Below, piece after piece: positions 34,261 through 42,998 of a DNA stretch of 64,000 nucleotides. Position 1 is the first letter of the stretch. Each line of letters opens with the position of its first letter. The stretch covers positions 2,272,729-2,336,728 of the forward strand of contig NZ_JOJP01000001.1 in NCBI RefSeq assembly GCF_000710775.1, in the 5' to 3' direction. Origin of the DNA: Endozoicomonas elysicola (GTDB lineage: Bacteria; Pseudomonadota; Gammaproteobacteria; Pseudomonadales; Endozoicomonadaceae). Both the position numbers and the translations under genes were made by a program. Below the pieces are notes generated by a model. The model was not told where the DNA came from, did no database searches, and saw nothing but the letters and a program-made list of their open reading frames with translations.

Positions 34261-34932
34261 TTAAGTGCGGCTGAATGCTAAGACTTTGTGCTCCATAAAC
34301 CGAATCAGCAAAGTCAGAACGCCAGTCATGGCCAGATAGATCAAACCTGCCATGGTGAACACGGTTAATGTGTCGTAAGTTTGTGCGTTCAGTCTGGCAG
34401 CATAGCCCATCAGATCCATCAGTGTGATGGTACTGGCCAGGGATGAGCCTTTCATGACCAGAATGATCTCGTTGCCATAGGCCGGCAGTGCACGGCGAGC
34501 CGCATGGGGCAGGATTACTTTCAGAAGTGCCTGCTTATGAGTCATGCCCAGTGCCATGCAGGCTTCCCAGTCGCTCCTGGGTACAGCATCAATGGCGCCC
34601 TTAAACAGCAGGGTGGAGTATGCCGCCGAGTTTAGCGCCAGGGCCAGCATGGCGCAGAACCAGGGCTGGCTTAACAGCGGCCAGATAACACTGTCTTTGA
34701 TAAGGTCAAACTGGGCTGGACCGTAATAAATCAGAAAGATCTGGATCAGCAATGGCGTGCCGGTAAACAGCAGTATTTGAAGTTTGACCAGCCAGGTCAG
34801 TGCTTTCACCTTCAGGGAAAGTACAATCGTAAACAGAATGGCCAGAACCAGTCCGGTAAGCAGACTGACAAGGGTAAGTTCCAGCGTGGTTCCCAAGCCT
34901 TTCAGTAACTCAGGCAGATATTCCATATTCAT
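34261..34932 (-). CDS. artM: Arginine ABC transporter permease ArtM-like
   Basis: A 223-residue inner-membrane permease of the His/Glu/Gln/Arg polar amino-acid family with five hydrophobic segments. The EAA loop is 'AIDAVPRSDWEACMALGMTHKQALLKVILPHAARRALPAYGNE' (residues about 110-155), which contacts the ATPase. It is the last gene of the artP-binding protein-artQ-artM set and overlaps artQ by 4 bp (ATGA), so the two permeases are made together and form a heterodimer. Specificity for arginine is inferred from the operon order and the adjacent argR/ARG box. Confidence 0.85.
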   Translation of the reverse strand: MNMEYLPELLKGLGTTLELTLVSLLTGLVLAILFTIVLSLKVKALTWLVKLQILLFTGTPLLIQIFLIYYGPAQFDLIKDSVIWPLLSQPWFCAMLALALNSAAYSTLLFKGAIDAVPRSDWEACMALGMTHKQALLKVILPHAARRALPAYGNEIILVMKGSSLASTITLMDLMGYAARLNAQTYDTLTVFTMAGLIYLAMTGVLTLLIRFMEHKVLAFSRT

Positions 34933-35648
34933 GCTGTGGCCTCGCTGGATGTCACTGCCGATTCGGTAGGCGTTTCCATTTTACTCTGGCTGGAAGTCAG
35001 GTGGCGGTTTGAGCGTGACTTCATTCGTTCAAGGATATTCTGGCTGATCAGGGTGATGGCCAGATAAATCAAAGCGGCAATGCCATACCAGGTAAAAGGC
35101 TCGTAAGTGCTGGCGGCCGTCATTTTTGCTTGTAATAAAAGGTCATGAACGCCAATCAAGGCGACCAGAGCCGTATCTTTGAGCAGTACCAACCATTGAT
35201 TACCAAGGCCGGGCAGTGCATGTCTCCAGGTCTGTGGCAGTGTGATCCGGAAAAAACAGCGGACTTTGCTAATACCCAAAGCACTGGCGGCTTCAGCCTG
35301 TCCCCTGGGGATCGCCATAAAAGCGCCCCGAAGCGTCTGGGATGCATAGGCTGAATAAATTAACGACAGTGCAATGGTGCCTGCCAGAAATGGACTGACT
35401 TCAACAAACTCACCAGTTAGCAGGAAGATGGCATGGGTTGAACCAAAATAGACGAAAAAGATCACCAGTATTTCAGGCAGGCCACGCAAAACAGCAACAA
35501 TGGTACTGGTGGTGAGCGCAAGCGGCTTAAAGCGGCTCAGCTCGGCAAGAGAGAAGGCGATGGCCATTAACAGGCCCATTGCCAGCGATGACAGGGCCAG
35601 CCCCAGGGTCATCACGGTCGCTTCAGCGAAGAGCGCGGTCAGGCCCAC
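34929..35648 (-). CDS. artQ: Arginine ABC transporter permease ArtQ-like
   Basis: A 239-residue permease with five membrane segments and the EAA loop 'AFMAIPRGQAEAASALGISKVRCFFRITLPQTWRHALPGLGN' (about residues 110-150). Partner of the downstream permease, whose ATG overlaps its stop. A CATTCCCACG-type hairpin (35673-35712) lies between it and the upstream binding-protein gene. The extended Ser/Thr-rich C-terminal tail is not part of the permease fold. Confidence 0.85.
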   Translation of the reverse strand: MGLTALFAEATVMTLGLALSSLAMGLLMAIAFSLAELSRFKPLALTTSTIVAVLRGLPEILVIFFVYFGSTHAIFLLTGEFVEVSPFLAGTIALSLIYSAYASQTLRGAFMAIPRGQAEAASALGISKVRCFFRITLPQTWRHALPGLGNQWLVLLKDTALVALIGVHDLLLQAKMTAASTYEPFTWYGIAALIYLAITLISQNILERMKSRSNRHLTSSQSKMETPTESAVTSSEATA

Positions 35649-35672
35649 AGTTACCTCACTATCGGATCATGC

Positions 35673-35712
35673 ATTCCCACGCAGGACCAGCAGGACCTGA
35701 AAACGTGGGAAT
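35673..35712. repeat. Repeat family D hairpin inside the art operon
   Basis: ATTCCCACG and CGTGGGAAT form a 9-bp stem with a 22-nt loop, in the 82-bp spacer between the binding-protein stop and the artQ start. Hairpins in this position are known to stabilise binding-protein mRNA so that it is made in excess over the permeases. The same arm recurs at 33195-33220. Confidence 0.55.
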
Positions 35713-35730
35713 AGGGGTTAACGGGATAAA

Positions 35731-36489
35731 TTAGTTGGCAGCAGAGTTGAAATACTTGGTGTGAAGTTGCTGATATACACCGCTCGCTTTTACCTGAGCC
35801 AGTGCTGCATTCAGCTTTTCTACCAGAGGGTCACCCTTGCGGGCGGCAATGCCCATGCCGATACCAAAATAATTGGCATCCTTGACCTCTTCGCCCACAG
35901 TCTCGTACTGACCTTCACTCTGTTGAGCAAGCCATTCACGGGCTACGGCGGTATCAGCAAACACGGCATCCACCCGGCCGTTGGTCATATCCAGCAACGC
36001 ATTCTGGTAACTGTCGTATGGACGGGTTTTGACGCCTTGAGCTTCCAGCTTATCGATCAGATAGGCTTGGTGAGTACTGCCATTTTGAACGCCCACCGTT
36101 TTGCCTTTCAGATCTTTCTGGCCAGTCAATGCGCTTTTGTTGGCAGCAACAAAGATGGCTGAGTTTTCATAATAGGGCTGGGTGAAGGACACTTGTTCCA
36201 TTCTTTTCGGGGTGATATCCATACCGGAGATAACCGCATCAAAGCGACGGAATTTAAGGCCGGGAATCAGACTGTCAAAAGGCTGGTTATTGAACTCACA
36301 GGTGGCATCCAGTTCTGCACAGATGGCGTTGGCCAGTTCAACATCGAAGCCGGTCAGTTCGTTCTTCTCATTGATGAATTCAAACGGGGGATAGGTCGCT
36401 TCCATACCAAAACGGATTGACTCCTGGGCCTGAGCCATACCGGAGATAACCGCACTGTACAGTGCGACAGCAGTGACTATTTTTTTCAT
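35731..36489 (-). CDS. Periplasmic arginine-type binding protein
   Basis: A 252-residue family-3 solute-binding protein. The signal peptide 'MKKIVTAVALYSAVISGMAQAQ' is followed by 'IRFGMEATYPPFEFINEKNELTGFDVELANAICAEL', the N-terminal ligand-contact block, then 'FDAVISGMDITPKRMEQVSFTQPYYENSAIFVA' and 'GKTVGVQNGSTHQAYL'. It captures the amino acid in the periplasm and delivers it to the ArtQM channel. Of ArtI/ArtJ type by operon position; exact ligand (arginine, ornithine, lysine or histidine) cannot be fixed. Confidence 0.88.
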   Translation of the reverse strand: MKKIVTAVALYSAVISGMAQAQESIRFGMEATYPPFEFINEKNELTGFDVELANAICAELDATCEFNNQPFDSLIPGLKFRRFDAVISGMDITPKRMEQVSFTQPYYENSAIFVAANKSALTGQKDLKGKTVGVQNGSTHQAYLIDKLEAQGVKTRPYDSYQNALLDMTNGRVDAVFADTAVAREWLAQQSEGQYETVGEEVKDANYFGIGMGIAARKGDPLVEKLNAALAQVKASGVYQQLHTKYFNSAAN

Positions 36490-36559
36490 GAGGCTTCCTT
36501 ACTTACAGCTTGTTCTTGAAAGCAGTTTTTATCGGTTGATTTGGTGTTTGAGTCGGTAT

Positions 36560-37306
36560 TTAATGTTGAAGATAACGTTCAAATGCTTTGGTCTGAGGCG
36601 CAGTAAATCGTTCGGCCGTTCCTTCCTCGACAATTTCCCCGTTTTCCAGATAGACTACGCGGCTTGCGATTTTTCGGGCAAAGTCGACTTCATGGGTGAC
36701 CACGACCATGGTGATGCCGGAGGCCTGCAGTTCGTTGATGATCTCCACGACCTGGTTGGTAATGGCCGGATCCAGTGCTGCGGTGGGTTCATCGAACAGC
36801 AACACTTCGGGTGACAGCATCAGTGCCCGGGCAATGGCTACCCGCTGTTGCTGGCCACCTGAGAGAGAAGATGGCCAGGCATTGGCTTTATCGGTCAGTC
36901 CCATACGCGCCAGCAATTCCATGGCTTTGGTCCTGGCTTCTGGCTTGAGCATGCCCTGCTGAACGGGAGCTTCAATCAGATTTTCAAGCACCGTCATATG
37001 GGGCCATAAGTGGTACTGCTGGAAAACCATGCCGACTTTACGTCTTAACTGGCAGGCTTCTGCTGAAGATGGTTGTTTCTGGCCTGTACGCTGATTTTTG
37101 TGAAAAGTGAATGCCATATCAGCTATGTTGAGAGTGCCCTGGTCAGGACTCTCCAGAAGGTTAAGCATGCGTAAAAGCGTGCTCTTACCCGCACCACTGG
37201 AACCCAGTAATACCGTTGTTTCACCTTTACTGATGCTGAAGCTGATATCCTTCAGTACCTGGTGGTCACCAAAGGATTTGCTTAGGCTCTGTACTGCGAT
37301 GCCCAT
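36560..37306 (-). CDS. artP: Arginine ABC transporter ATPase ArtP-like
   Basis: A 248-residue ABC ATPase. Walker A '[16 protein letters not shown]' (about residues 33-48), signature '[16 protein letters not shown]', Walker B '[13 protein letters not shown]' and switch '[10 protein letters not shown]'. It energises the ArtQM permeases. The frame runs open to 37432, but that extension would be an unrelated hydrophobic stretch over the regulatory region, so the ATG at 37306 is used. First gene of the art operon, divergent from argR and downstream of a consensus ARG box. Confidence 0.9.
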   Translation of the reverse strand: MGIAVQSLSKSFGDHQVLKDISFSISKGETTVLLGSSGAGKSTLLRMLNLLESPDQGTLNIADMAFTFHKNQRTGQKQPSSAEACQLRRKVGMVFQQYHLWPHMTVLENLIEAPVQQGMLKPEARTKAMELLARMGLTDKANAWPSSLSGGQQQRVAIARALMLSPEVLLFDEPTAALDPAITNQVVEIINELQASGITMVVVTHEVDFARKIASRVVYLENGEIVEEGTAERFTAPQTKAFERYLQH

Positions 37307-37383
37307 TGCCTGAATCTTCTTTTTGCCTGAGAGATTTATGACTGAATTGTCCGCTATGAGTATGGATAAAATCAAGAAAAAAA

Positions 37384-37397
37384 TGAATAAGTATTCA
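37384..37397. promoter_or_regulatory. ARG box TGAATAAGTATTCA
   Basis: TGAAT-AAGT-ATTCA fits the ArgR half-site consensus (TGAAT-N4-ATTCA) exactly. It lies between divergent artP (77 bp from its ATG) and argR (47 bp from its ATG), so ArgR with arginine could repress both. A second, weaker half site (TGAATTG) occurs near 37343. Confidence 0.75.
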
Positions 37398-37444
37398 CTT
37401 TGGTGCGGTCGGTCTTTATGATTGATGATCATCTGAAAGGTTAT

Positions 37445-37912
37445 ATGACAACTATGACTAGCCCAAAACAGGATGCGCTGGTTCGTTCTTTCCGCCAGCT
37501 TCTTAAAGAAGAACGCTGCGGCTCACAAAGTCAGATTGTTGCTCTTTTGCAGGAGCAGGGGTTTGATAATATCAGCCAGTCCAAGGTGTCCCGTATGCTG
37601 AGCCGTTTTGGTGCGGTCAGGGCTCGGAACGCGCTGAATGAACTGGTCTACTGCCTGCCTCCCGAACTGGGCAAAATGGATTCCAGTATTGCCGTAAAAG
37701 ATCTGGTGGAAGAGATTGATCACAATGAATCGATGATTGTGATCAAAACCAGCCCTGGTGCTGCCCAGATGATTGCCAGATTGCTGGATTCCATTGGTGT
37801 TAAAGGTGGGATTATGGGGTGTGTGGCTGGGGATGACACCATTCTTGTGGTGCCCACCAGTGTTCAGGAGATAGAAGAGATCACTCTAAGTATTTCTGAG
37901 ATGTTTAACTGA
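37445..37912 (+). CDS. argR: Arginine repressor
   Basis: A 155-residue ArgR. The N-terminal winged helix ('[53 protein letters not shown]') is followed by the C-terminal arginine-binding hexamerisation domain with '[25 protein letters not shown]' and '[18 protein letters not shown]' (the Gly-Asp-Asp that contacts arginine). It represses arginine-related genes when arginine is plentiful. An upstream in-frame start at 37400 would run through the region next to the ARG box, and 37445 is preferred; the ATG at 37454 is also possible. Confidence 0.9.
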   Translation: MTTMTSPKQDALVRSFRQLLKEERCGSQSQIVALLQEQGFDNISQSKVSRMLSRFGAVRARNALNELVYCLPPELGKMDSSIAVKDLVEEIDHNESMIVIKTSPGAAQMIARLLDSIGVKGGIMGCVAGDDTILVVPTSVQEIEEITLSISEMFN

Positions 37913-38282
37913 AAACGATGCGTTGTTAGCCTTTACAGTGAACCAATGAACGTTATGGGTTCCAGAGTTTTTTTGGTTCACTTGTAAACTGTTGTGCGTT
38001 GTCTTATCAGTATTAGTAAATATGACCCAGGTCTTTAAAATATTCTTTGACTTGATATTGTTGTTTATATATCTGAACGCATACTGCCACTCACACATAA
38101 AAAACGGTTTGCCAGTCATTGTTGGTGATAACCGCTGTCTTATTTCCCGCAACCAACCGTCATTTTTCCCGCTTTCTGTATCCTGTGTTTGGGCTGGATC
38201 ATTGTTTTCCTACTATATTGGTTCGTTACGATTTCGCTAACAGTATCAACGCAGAAAGAACACTACAGGTAACGATGCAGTT

Positions 38283-39086
38283 ATGACTTCTCAGTCCTCC
38301 CGGTTTGTAGGTTCCATTCCTGAGCATTACGATAGCGGACTCGGTCCTCATATTTTTATCGACTATGCTGCGGATATAGCTAGGAGGGTAACGGATTACA
38401 AGCCTTCATCCGTACTGGAGCTGGCGGCAGGGACTGGCATTGTCACCCGGAAACTGCGTAACCTATTGCCTGTAGACACGACACTACTTGCTACAGATCT
38501 GAACCCACCAATGCTGGAGCAAGCTAAGAAGAAATTCGCTGAAGACGAAAACATTCGCTTTGAGGTTGTGGATGCCTGCAGCTTACCTTATGAGTCTCCT
38601 TTGTTTGATGTTGTTGTCTGCCAGTTTGGTGTGATGTTTTTTCCGGATAAGCTCAAGTCTTATAGCGAAGTGCTTCGCGTGCTGAAGCCCGGCGGGCATT
38701 ACCTTTTCAATGTTTGGGACTGCTGGGCAGCTAATCCTTTTGCTGAAATAGTTTACGAGACAATAGCCGCGGTGTTTCCTGACGACCCACCGGGGTTTTA
38801 TCGCGTGCCCTTTGGCTACCACGATATAGAAGCAATCAATGCTTCTCTTCAGGAAGCTGGTTTCACAAATATTACTGCGAAAACCCTCCCTCTCAGGTCC
38901 AGAATTTTATCGGCGGAATTATTGGCTCGAGGTATTGTGTTTGGCAGCCCTCTTTACGAAGAAATCGTTAATCGCAATGGAGATCTGATAGCCATTCATT
39001 CTCGAGTACAGAAAGTATTGGAGTCAACGTTTGGGAGTGATATGCCTATTCAGGCCATTGTTTTCGACGCTGAATACACTCTTTAG
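38283..39086 (+). CDS. Class I SAM-dependent methyltransferase
   Basis: A 267-residue Rossmann-fold methyltransferase. SAM motif I is 'SVLELAAGTGIVTRKL' (about residues 40-55), followed by 'LLATDLNPPMLEQAKKKF' (motif II, acidic residue binding the ribose) and 'FDVVVCQFGVMFFPDKLKSYSEVLRVLKPGGHYLFNVW' (motifs III-IV). The substrate is not evident; UbiE/COQ5-like or small-molecule methylation is likely. No signal peptide. A monocistronic gene near the zinc-finger gene. Confidence 0.85.
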   Translation: MTSQSSRFVGSIPEHYDSGLGPHIFIDYAADIARRVTDYKPSSVLELAAGTGIVTRKLRNLLPVDTTLLATDLNPPMLEQAKKKFAEDENIRFEVVDACSLPYESPLFDVVVCQFGVMFFPDKLKSYSEVLRVLKPGGHYLFNVWDCWAANPFAEIVYETIAAVFPDDPPGFYRVPFGYHDIEAINASLQEAGFTNITAKTLPLRSRILSAELLARGIVFGSPLYEEIVNRNGDLIAIHSRVQKVLESTFGSDMPIQAIVFDAEYTL

Positions 39087-39197
39087 GAGAGTAACCACTG
39101 ATTGTTAGCAGTTCTAACGGCTTTGTTAGTTTTCCTGACAAAAGTGAACATTTGTTCGTAGTGGTAATCAATATAAGCCATTACTCATAATCAATTA

Positions 39198-40667
39198 ATG
39201 GCTAACTGTATGGATTCGTCTCTTCCTTTAATCGCTGCTCCTCAACTTTACCCTGATATACAAATGTTTGAATTATGCTCAATTACACCATATGGTCCTG
39301 TTAATTCGATAGTTTTTGGATGCAAGCGATGTTATCTCACCTTTCCTGATTTTAATGCTTGCAATAACCATATCAGTCGCACCCGAAAGGAAAAAAATCA
39401 GTATGTATGTGTATTTGATCGTTGTGTTGAACGCTTTGCTTCTCGGACGAACCTTGGCTTTCATTACCAGAGAACTAAACATGATCAAATGGCTCAGCAT
39501 AGCTTTGACGATGATGGTGCGATGGATTTATCGGTAAGAAATCAGAGGGAGTGTGACGATAAACACGAGCTTGATGTTAACCCGGGGTCACATGATTCTG
39601 GCTTTCCTTCAAGTTTGCCTTCTTTGTGTAGTGAGATTAAAAGCGAGCCGGCATCACCAGGTGCTTATGGTGAATCTGGCTATGAAAATCAGAATGAACC
39701 CACTTTTTGTCAGAATCAGCCCCAGCCTTCTTCGTCCAGCAAGCTTTGCTTATTACCCGGTACTTCGCCAATAGTCCCTGAATCGAACTGTTTTAGGGCT
39801 ACAGCTACTCAACATCAACAAGCTTTCTCATCTGACGTTTCTGAGAGAGTAGTTGATTCGGGTCAAAATGGATCTCGTGTCGAGAGCTCTCTTTTAGCTC
39901 ATCCTGTTAGCGTTCAGTCATTTGAACATGAGGCGCTTATAGAAAGAGAGGTTAAGCATACTGAGGAGCTGTCTATCTCCACTGTTAAAGAGAGTGCTTT
40001 AGAGTTTTCTGCAACTGCGAATGGTGATTGGGAGCAAGTGGAGGCTAAGCAGCATAGTGATGTCTGTCATCAAGTGGGGAAGAGTGAGGTAGTCCAGTCT
40101 GGTGTTGATGGCAGTCGAAGCCTTCGGGGTTCAGGAACTGAGACTGGATCACATTCATCAGTTGAAAGCTCTCCGGATCGCACTGCTAATCAGTGTATGG
40201 TCACCAGTTTATTATCTACGCTAAAGAAAGCATCGGAAAAACTGGTCAGTTCGGAAACCTATAAAAGCGACAGAGCACGCTTGTTAGAGAGCAGATTGAG
40301 GCTGGAAGTTGCCAATGCCGAGTGGGAGCCTATTAAGAATCCGGTTGATAATGGTGTTATGAGGCCTAATACTTCGGTTGGAAATACAGGTTTTGTGGTG
40401 TCAGATAATAAAAATAAGAGTTCTTCCAAGCGTTCTCATAACCAAGTGGACACTAATAATGAGCTAGCTTCTCATAAAGTACCAAAAGTAGTTCTAACGC
40501 GGCTATCAAAAGATGAAATTGCCAAATACACAGCCCCTGATGTAAAGACAGAGGTATCTTATCCGGGATTAACCGATGGTGAAGTCAGCTACTGTCTTTC
40601 CGCGCATGTAGAGCTGGAAAAGCTGCCTTCGTGGCAAGTAACAAGAAAAATGAGAGGTGAAGACTAG
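39198..40667 (+). CDS. C2H2 zinc-finger protein, host-nuclear effector candidate
   Basis: A 489-residue protein without signal peptide. Finger 2 fits the eukaryotic consensus exactly: C71-x4-C76-x3-F80-x5-L86-x2-H89-x5-H95. Finger 1 has C42-x2-C45-x3-F49 and H58, but its second His is missing. Just after, 'AMDLSVR' (108-114) resembles the PxDLS motif that recruits the corepressor CtBP in animal transcription factors. Residues 120-440 are Ser/Glu/Gln-rich and probably disordered. Classical C2H2 fingers are rare in bacteria (Ros/MucR types differ: C-x2-C-x9-H). DNA is AT-richer than neighbours. A eukaryote-derived or mimicry protein acting in host nuclei is the favoured inference. Confidence 0.7.
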   Translation: MANCMDSSLPLIAAPQLYPDIQMFELCSITPYGPVNSIVFGCKRCYLTFPDFNACNNHISRTRKEKNQYVCVFDRCVERFASRTNLGFHYQRTKHDQMAQHSFDDDGAMDLSVRNQRECDDKHELDVNPGSHDSGFPSSLPSLCSEIKSEPASPGAYGESGYENQNEPTFCQNQPQPSSSSKLCLLPGTSPIVPESNCFRATATQHQQAFSSDVSERVVDSGQNGSRVESSLLAHPVSVQSFEHEALIEREVKHTEELSISTVKESALEFSATANGDWEQVEAKQHSDVCHQVGKSEVVQSGVDGSRSLRGSGTETGSHSSVESSPDRTANQCMVTSLLSTLKKASEKLVSSETYKSDRARLLESRLRLEVANAEWEPIKNPVDNGVMRPNTSVGNTGFVVSDNKNKSSSKRSHNQVDTNNELASHKVPKVVLTRLSKDEIAKYTAPDVKTEVSYPGLTDGEVSYCLSAHVELEKLPSWQVTRKMRGED

Positions 40668-40721
40668 CCTTATGGTGCTTCATGTTTGGTCCTCGTGGGG
40701 TTACAGCTCTTTTTGATTGAT

Positions 40722-40749
40722 AGCTGGCAATAAATCGCCAGCTTTTTTA
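40722..40749 (+). terminator. Terminator after the zinc-finger gene
   Basis: AGCTGGC and GCCAGCT form a 7-bp stem around AATAAATC, followed by TTTTTT. This is a standard intrinsic terminator, 54 bp after the stop. Confidence 0.85.
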
Positions 40750-40807
40750 TTTGTATCTTCTTCTGAAATCAACTTGTTTTACTCAGGACTATTTTCATAG
40801 GGGAGGT

Positions 40808-41659
40808 ATGCCAGTGTTACGGATTGCGTCTCTACTAACTGTACTGTCTATATGTCAGAGCAGCTTTGCCTCTGTGCTGTCTGAGGAGCAGCTAACGTTC
40901 TATCGTGAGAATGGCTACCTGATTCAGCAAGGCTTTTTTCAAGGAGAAGAGCTGGACGATCTGGAGCATCATATTCAGATAGCTCTGGACAGTGTGGCTG
41001 AGCTTCCATGTTCGGGTAATCAATCAGAAGAGAAACTGTATCTAGGTGGAACACTCTATGTTTTGGGGGCTGTTGGACAGGGCTCACTGCCGATAATTAA
41101 ACGAATTGTCTGGGCTGGCGCAAAGTTCCCTGAATTACTGGCTTATGGCAGGCACCCTCAGCTAAGAAAAAATGTAGCCCAGATTCTGGATAGCTCAAGA
41201 GCGACTCACCTGATCAATCAAATTCATCCCAAGCAACCTGGAGATGGTGTTGAGTACGATATCCACCGGGATATTGATAATCGGCGGAACTTTGATAAGC
41301 GCTGGTTGGATATAAAAGGCAATGGCAGTTTTGTTCAAACCATGCTGGCTATTGACCTAATGGGAGAAGAGAATGGCGGGCTTTATGTGATTCCCCATTC
41401 TCACCATAACTGCTCGCCAGTGAAAGGTAATCAGCTACTTGGTGAGGAATATCGGCAGGAAAAGCATGGTCAGAAAATGGCTGTGATTATGGAGCCGGGA
41501 GATATGCTTTATGTTCATCCCTGCCTGGTTCATTTCAGTGGCCCTAATACATCGGATAAGCCAAGAAGGCTCTTTATTAATGGTTATGCCTACCCAGGGG
41601 CCAATCATGAACCTTATCCGGGTGACGGTAGTGCAGAAGTCATTTCTTTAATTGACTGA
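40808..41659 (+). CDS. Phytanoyl-CoA dioxygenase (PhyH) family protein, exported
   Basis: A 283-residue Fe(II)/2-oxoglutarate-type dioxygenase. 'LSEEQLTFYRENGYLIQQGFF' is the typical N-terminal block; 'YDIHRDIDNR' supplies His-x-Asp and 'YVHPCLVHFSGPNTSDKPRRLFINGYA' supplies the distal His and the Arg for 2-oxoglutarate. A signal peptide ('IASLLTVLSICQSSFAS') precedes the domain, which is unusual because 2-oxoglutarate is cytosolic. The ATG at 40808 has GGGAGG almost touching it, so spacing is tight; the in-frame TTG at 40751 is an alternative. Substrate unknown. A fragment resembling the end of repeat B follows at 41661. Confidence 0.75.
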   Translation: MPVLRIASLLTVLSICQSSFASVLSEEQLTFYRENGYLIQQGFFQGEELDDLEHHIQIALDSVAELPCSGNQSEEKLYLGGTLYVLGAVGQGSLPIIKRIVWAGAKFPELLAYGRHPQLRKNVAQILDSSRATHLINQIHPKQPGDGVEYDIHRDIDNRRNFDKRWLDIKGNGSFVQTMLAIDLMGEENGGLYVIPHSHHNCSPVKGNQLLGEEYRQEKHGQKMAVIMEPGDMLYVHPCLVHFSGPNTSDKPRRLFINGYAYPGANHEPYPGDGSAEVISLID

Positions 41660-41726
41660 GTTAGGTTCTGTTGACATAAGGTTCCTTTCTCAGCTTAAGC
41701 CATCACTGCTCGTTTCAAGTTTTTTA

Positions 41727-42998
41727 TTACGGCCTCTGAACTTGTGCCATAGGATGAATCGGCGTGCTTACTGAAATACTGCTGGGTGCAAAAAAAATCT
41801 GATTCTCTCGGGGTGGTCTTCCAGGCCACGAAGAGTAAAGTAAAGGGAGGCCTGCAGTGATTTTTGATATCAACCACTCATAGTTGTAGTTAAGTTTGCC
41901 TTGTATCTGTGCATGAGGATTTTGCAAGCACCTTAATATTTCTGGCGTTACCCTTTCTGGTGGAATTTTAAAGCGGATAAAAAGGTATTGACCTCCTCTT
42001 AGTTGAATACAAGCATCTCCGAATATGGGTTTTTGGGAAGAAGGCGTTTGATGTAAGTAAACTACCTTGGCATTTAACGATTTGTTGTAAAGAGAATGAA
42101 TGGTGTCATAAACATATTTCTGTTGGCTGGTAAGGTCTAATTTTGTAACTAGATTCACATTGTTATCAGACTTCTTAATGACTCGTGCACAGACTTTATC
42201 AATCTGAAGTGGATTCTTCAGGTCACGCTGCAGGCGTTCATTAAGAAAGTTTTCTGCAGGCATTGATCGAACATACTGCTTCATTTTATCGTCATTAAAG
42301 TCCAGCTTGCCTCTAATAATGTATTCATCTCGAATGGTTTTGAAGTGCATTCCTCTTTGTCTTAATGCACATTGAAATACTACCTGTATACAGTACGGGG
42401 TTGCTTCTGGGCAGAAGCTCGCAAACCCACTGTCAAAGCTTTTACTGATGTACTCTAACTGTGCAGTGATCTCTTCTCCTTTAAGTTTTTCCAAAAGGCT
42501 GATTATTGCTGTATGACTTGGCTGTTCATAAGCACCAGTTGTTGTGGTTTCAGCTGAGGCTGAGACTACTGCAGAGTTTTGTGAGTCCACTTCACTGATA
42601 GTTAACTGATCCATGATGCCTGGTAAGGCACTGCTTCTGGCAGAAAGGTTGTCTTCTGGGTTAGTGCGAATATATTCTGTTGTATGCTGAGTCGGAAGGA
42701 TGGACGCTCTTTGCAAGGTTCCAGGCTTAGAGCAGGTCTTTTCTCTTTCTGGTGGCGAGGCGCGCCATTCATCTACGTTTTTAAATATATCTTTGACTTC
42801 TGTACATAGAGGAGGGGTGCATTCCATTTCATATCCTTGCCATCGTGGGCGAGGATAATGGTTTTGCGGTACCTCGGGCAGGGACATATTGCCTGAATGG
42901 ACTCTGATTGATGCTTTTGCTGGATCCATAGTGCTGAATTTTACCTTGTGGAATTTTGTTTCGTTATTGTCATCAGCAATAGAGAGAATAATTGGCAA
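41727..42998 (-). CDS. Orphan 423-residue protein, effector candidate
   Basis: A soluble protein without signal peptide, membrane span or recognised domain. Residues 25-160 are Pro/Ser/Thr-rich and probably disordered ('PEVPQNHYPRPRWQGYEMECTPPLC'); from about 165 a folded region begins, 'TAIISLLEKLKGEEITAQLEYISKSF', 'FQCALRQRGMHFKTIRDEYIIRGKLDFND', 'KYVYDTIHSLYNKSLNAKVVYLHQ', 'YLFIRFKIPPERVTPEILRCL'. It neighbours the zinc-finger and PhyH genes in a block of similar AT content. The structure resembles secreted effectors of symbiotic bacteria; this is inference. Confidence 0.6.
   Translation of the reverse strand: MPIILSIADDNNETKFHKVKFSTMDPAKASIRVHSGNMSLPEVPQNHYPRPRWQGYEMECTPPLCTEVKDIFKNVDEWRASPPEREKTCSKPGTLQRASILPTQHTTEYIRTNPEDNLSARSSALPGIMDQLTISEVDSQNSAVVSASAETTTTGAYEQPSHTAIISLLEKLKGEEITAQLEYISKSFDSGFASFCPEATPYCIQVVFQCALRQRGMHFKTIRDEYIIRGKLDFNDDKMKQYVRSMPAENFLNERLQRDLKNPLQIDKVCARVIKKSDNNVNLVTKLDLTSQQKYVYDTIHSLYNKSLNAKVVYLHQTPSSQKPIFGDACIQLRGGQYLFIRFKIPPERVTPEILRCLQNPHAQIQGKLNYNYEWLISKITAGLPLLYSSWPGRPPRENQIFFAPSSISVSTPIHPMAQVQRP

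Noticed and set aside
37307..37432. N-terminal hydrophobic extension of ArtP.
   Set aside because: ABC ATPases of this family begin near '[13 protein letters not shown]'; the extension runs through the ARG-box region.
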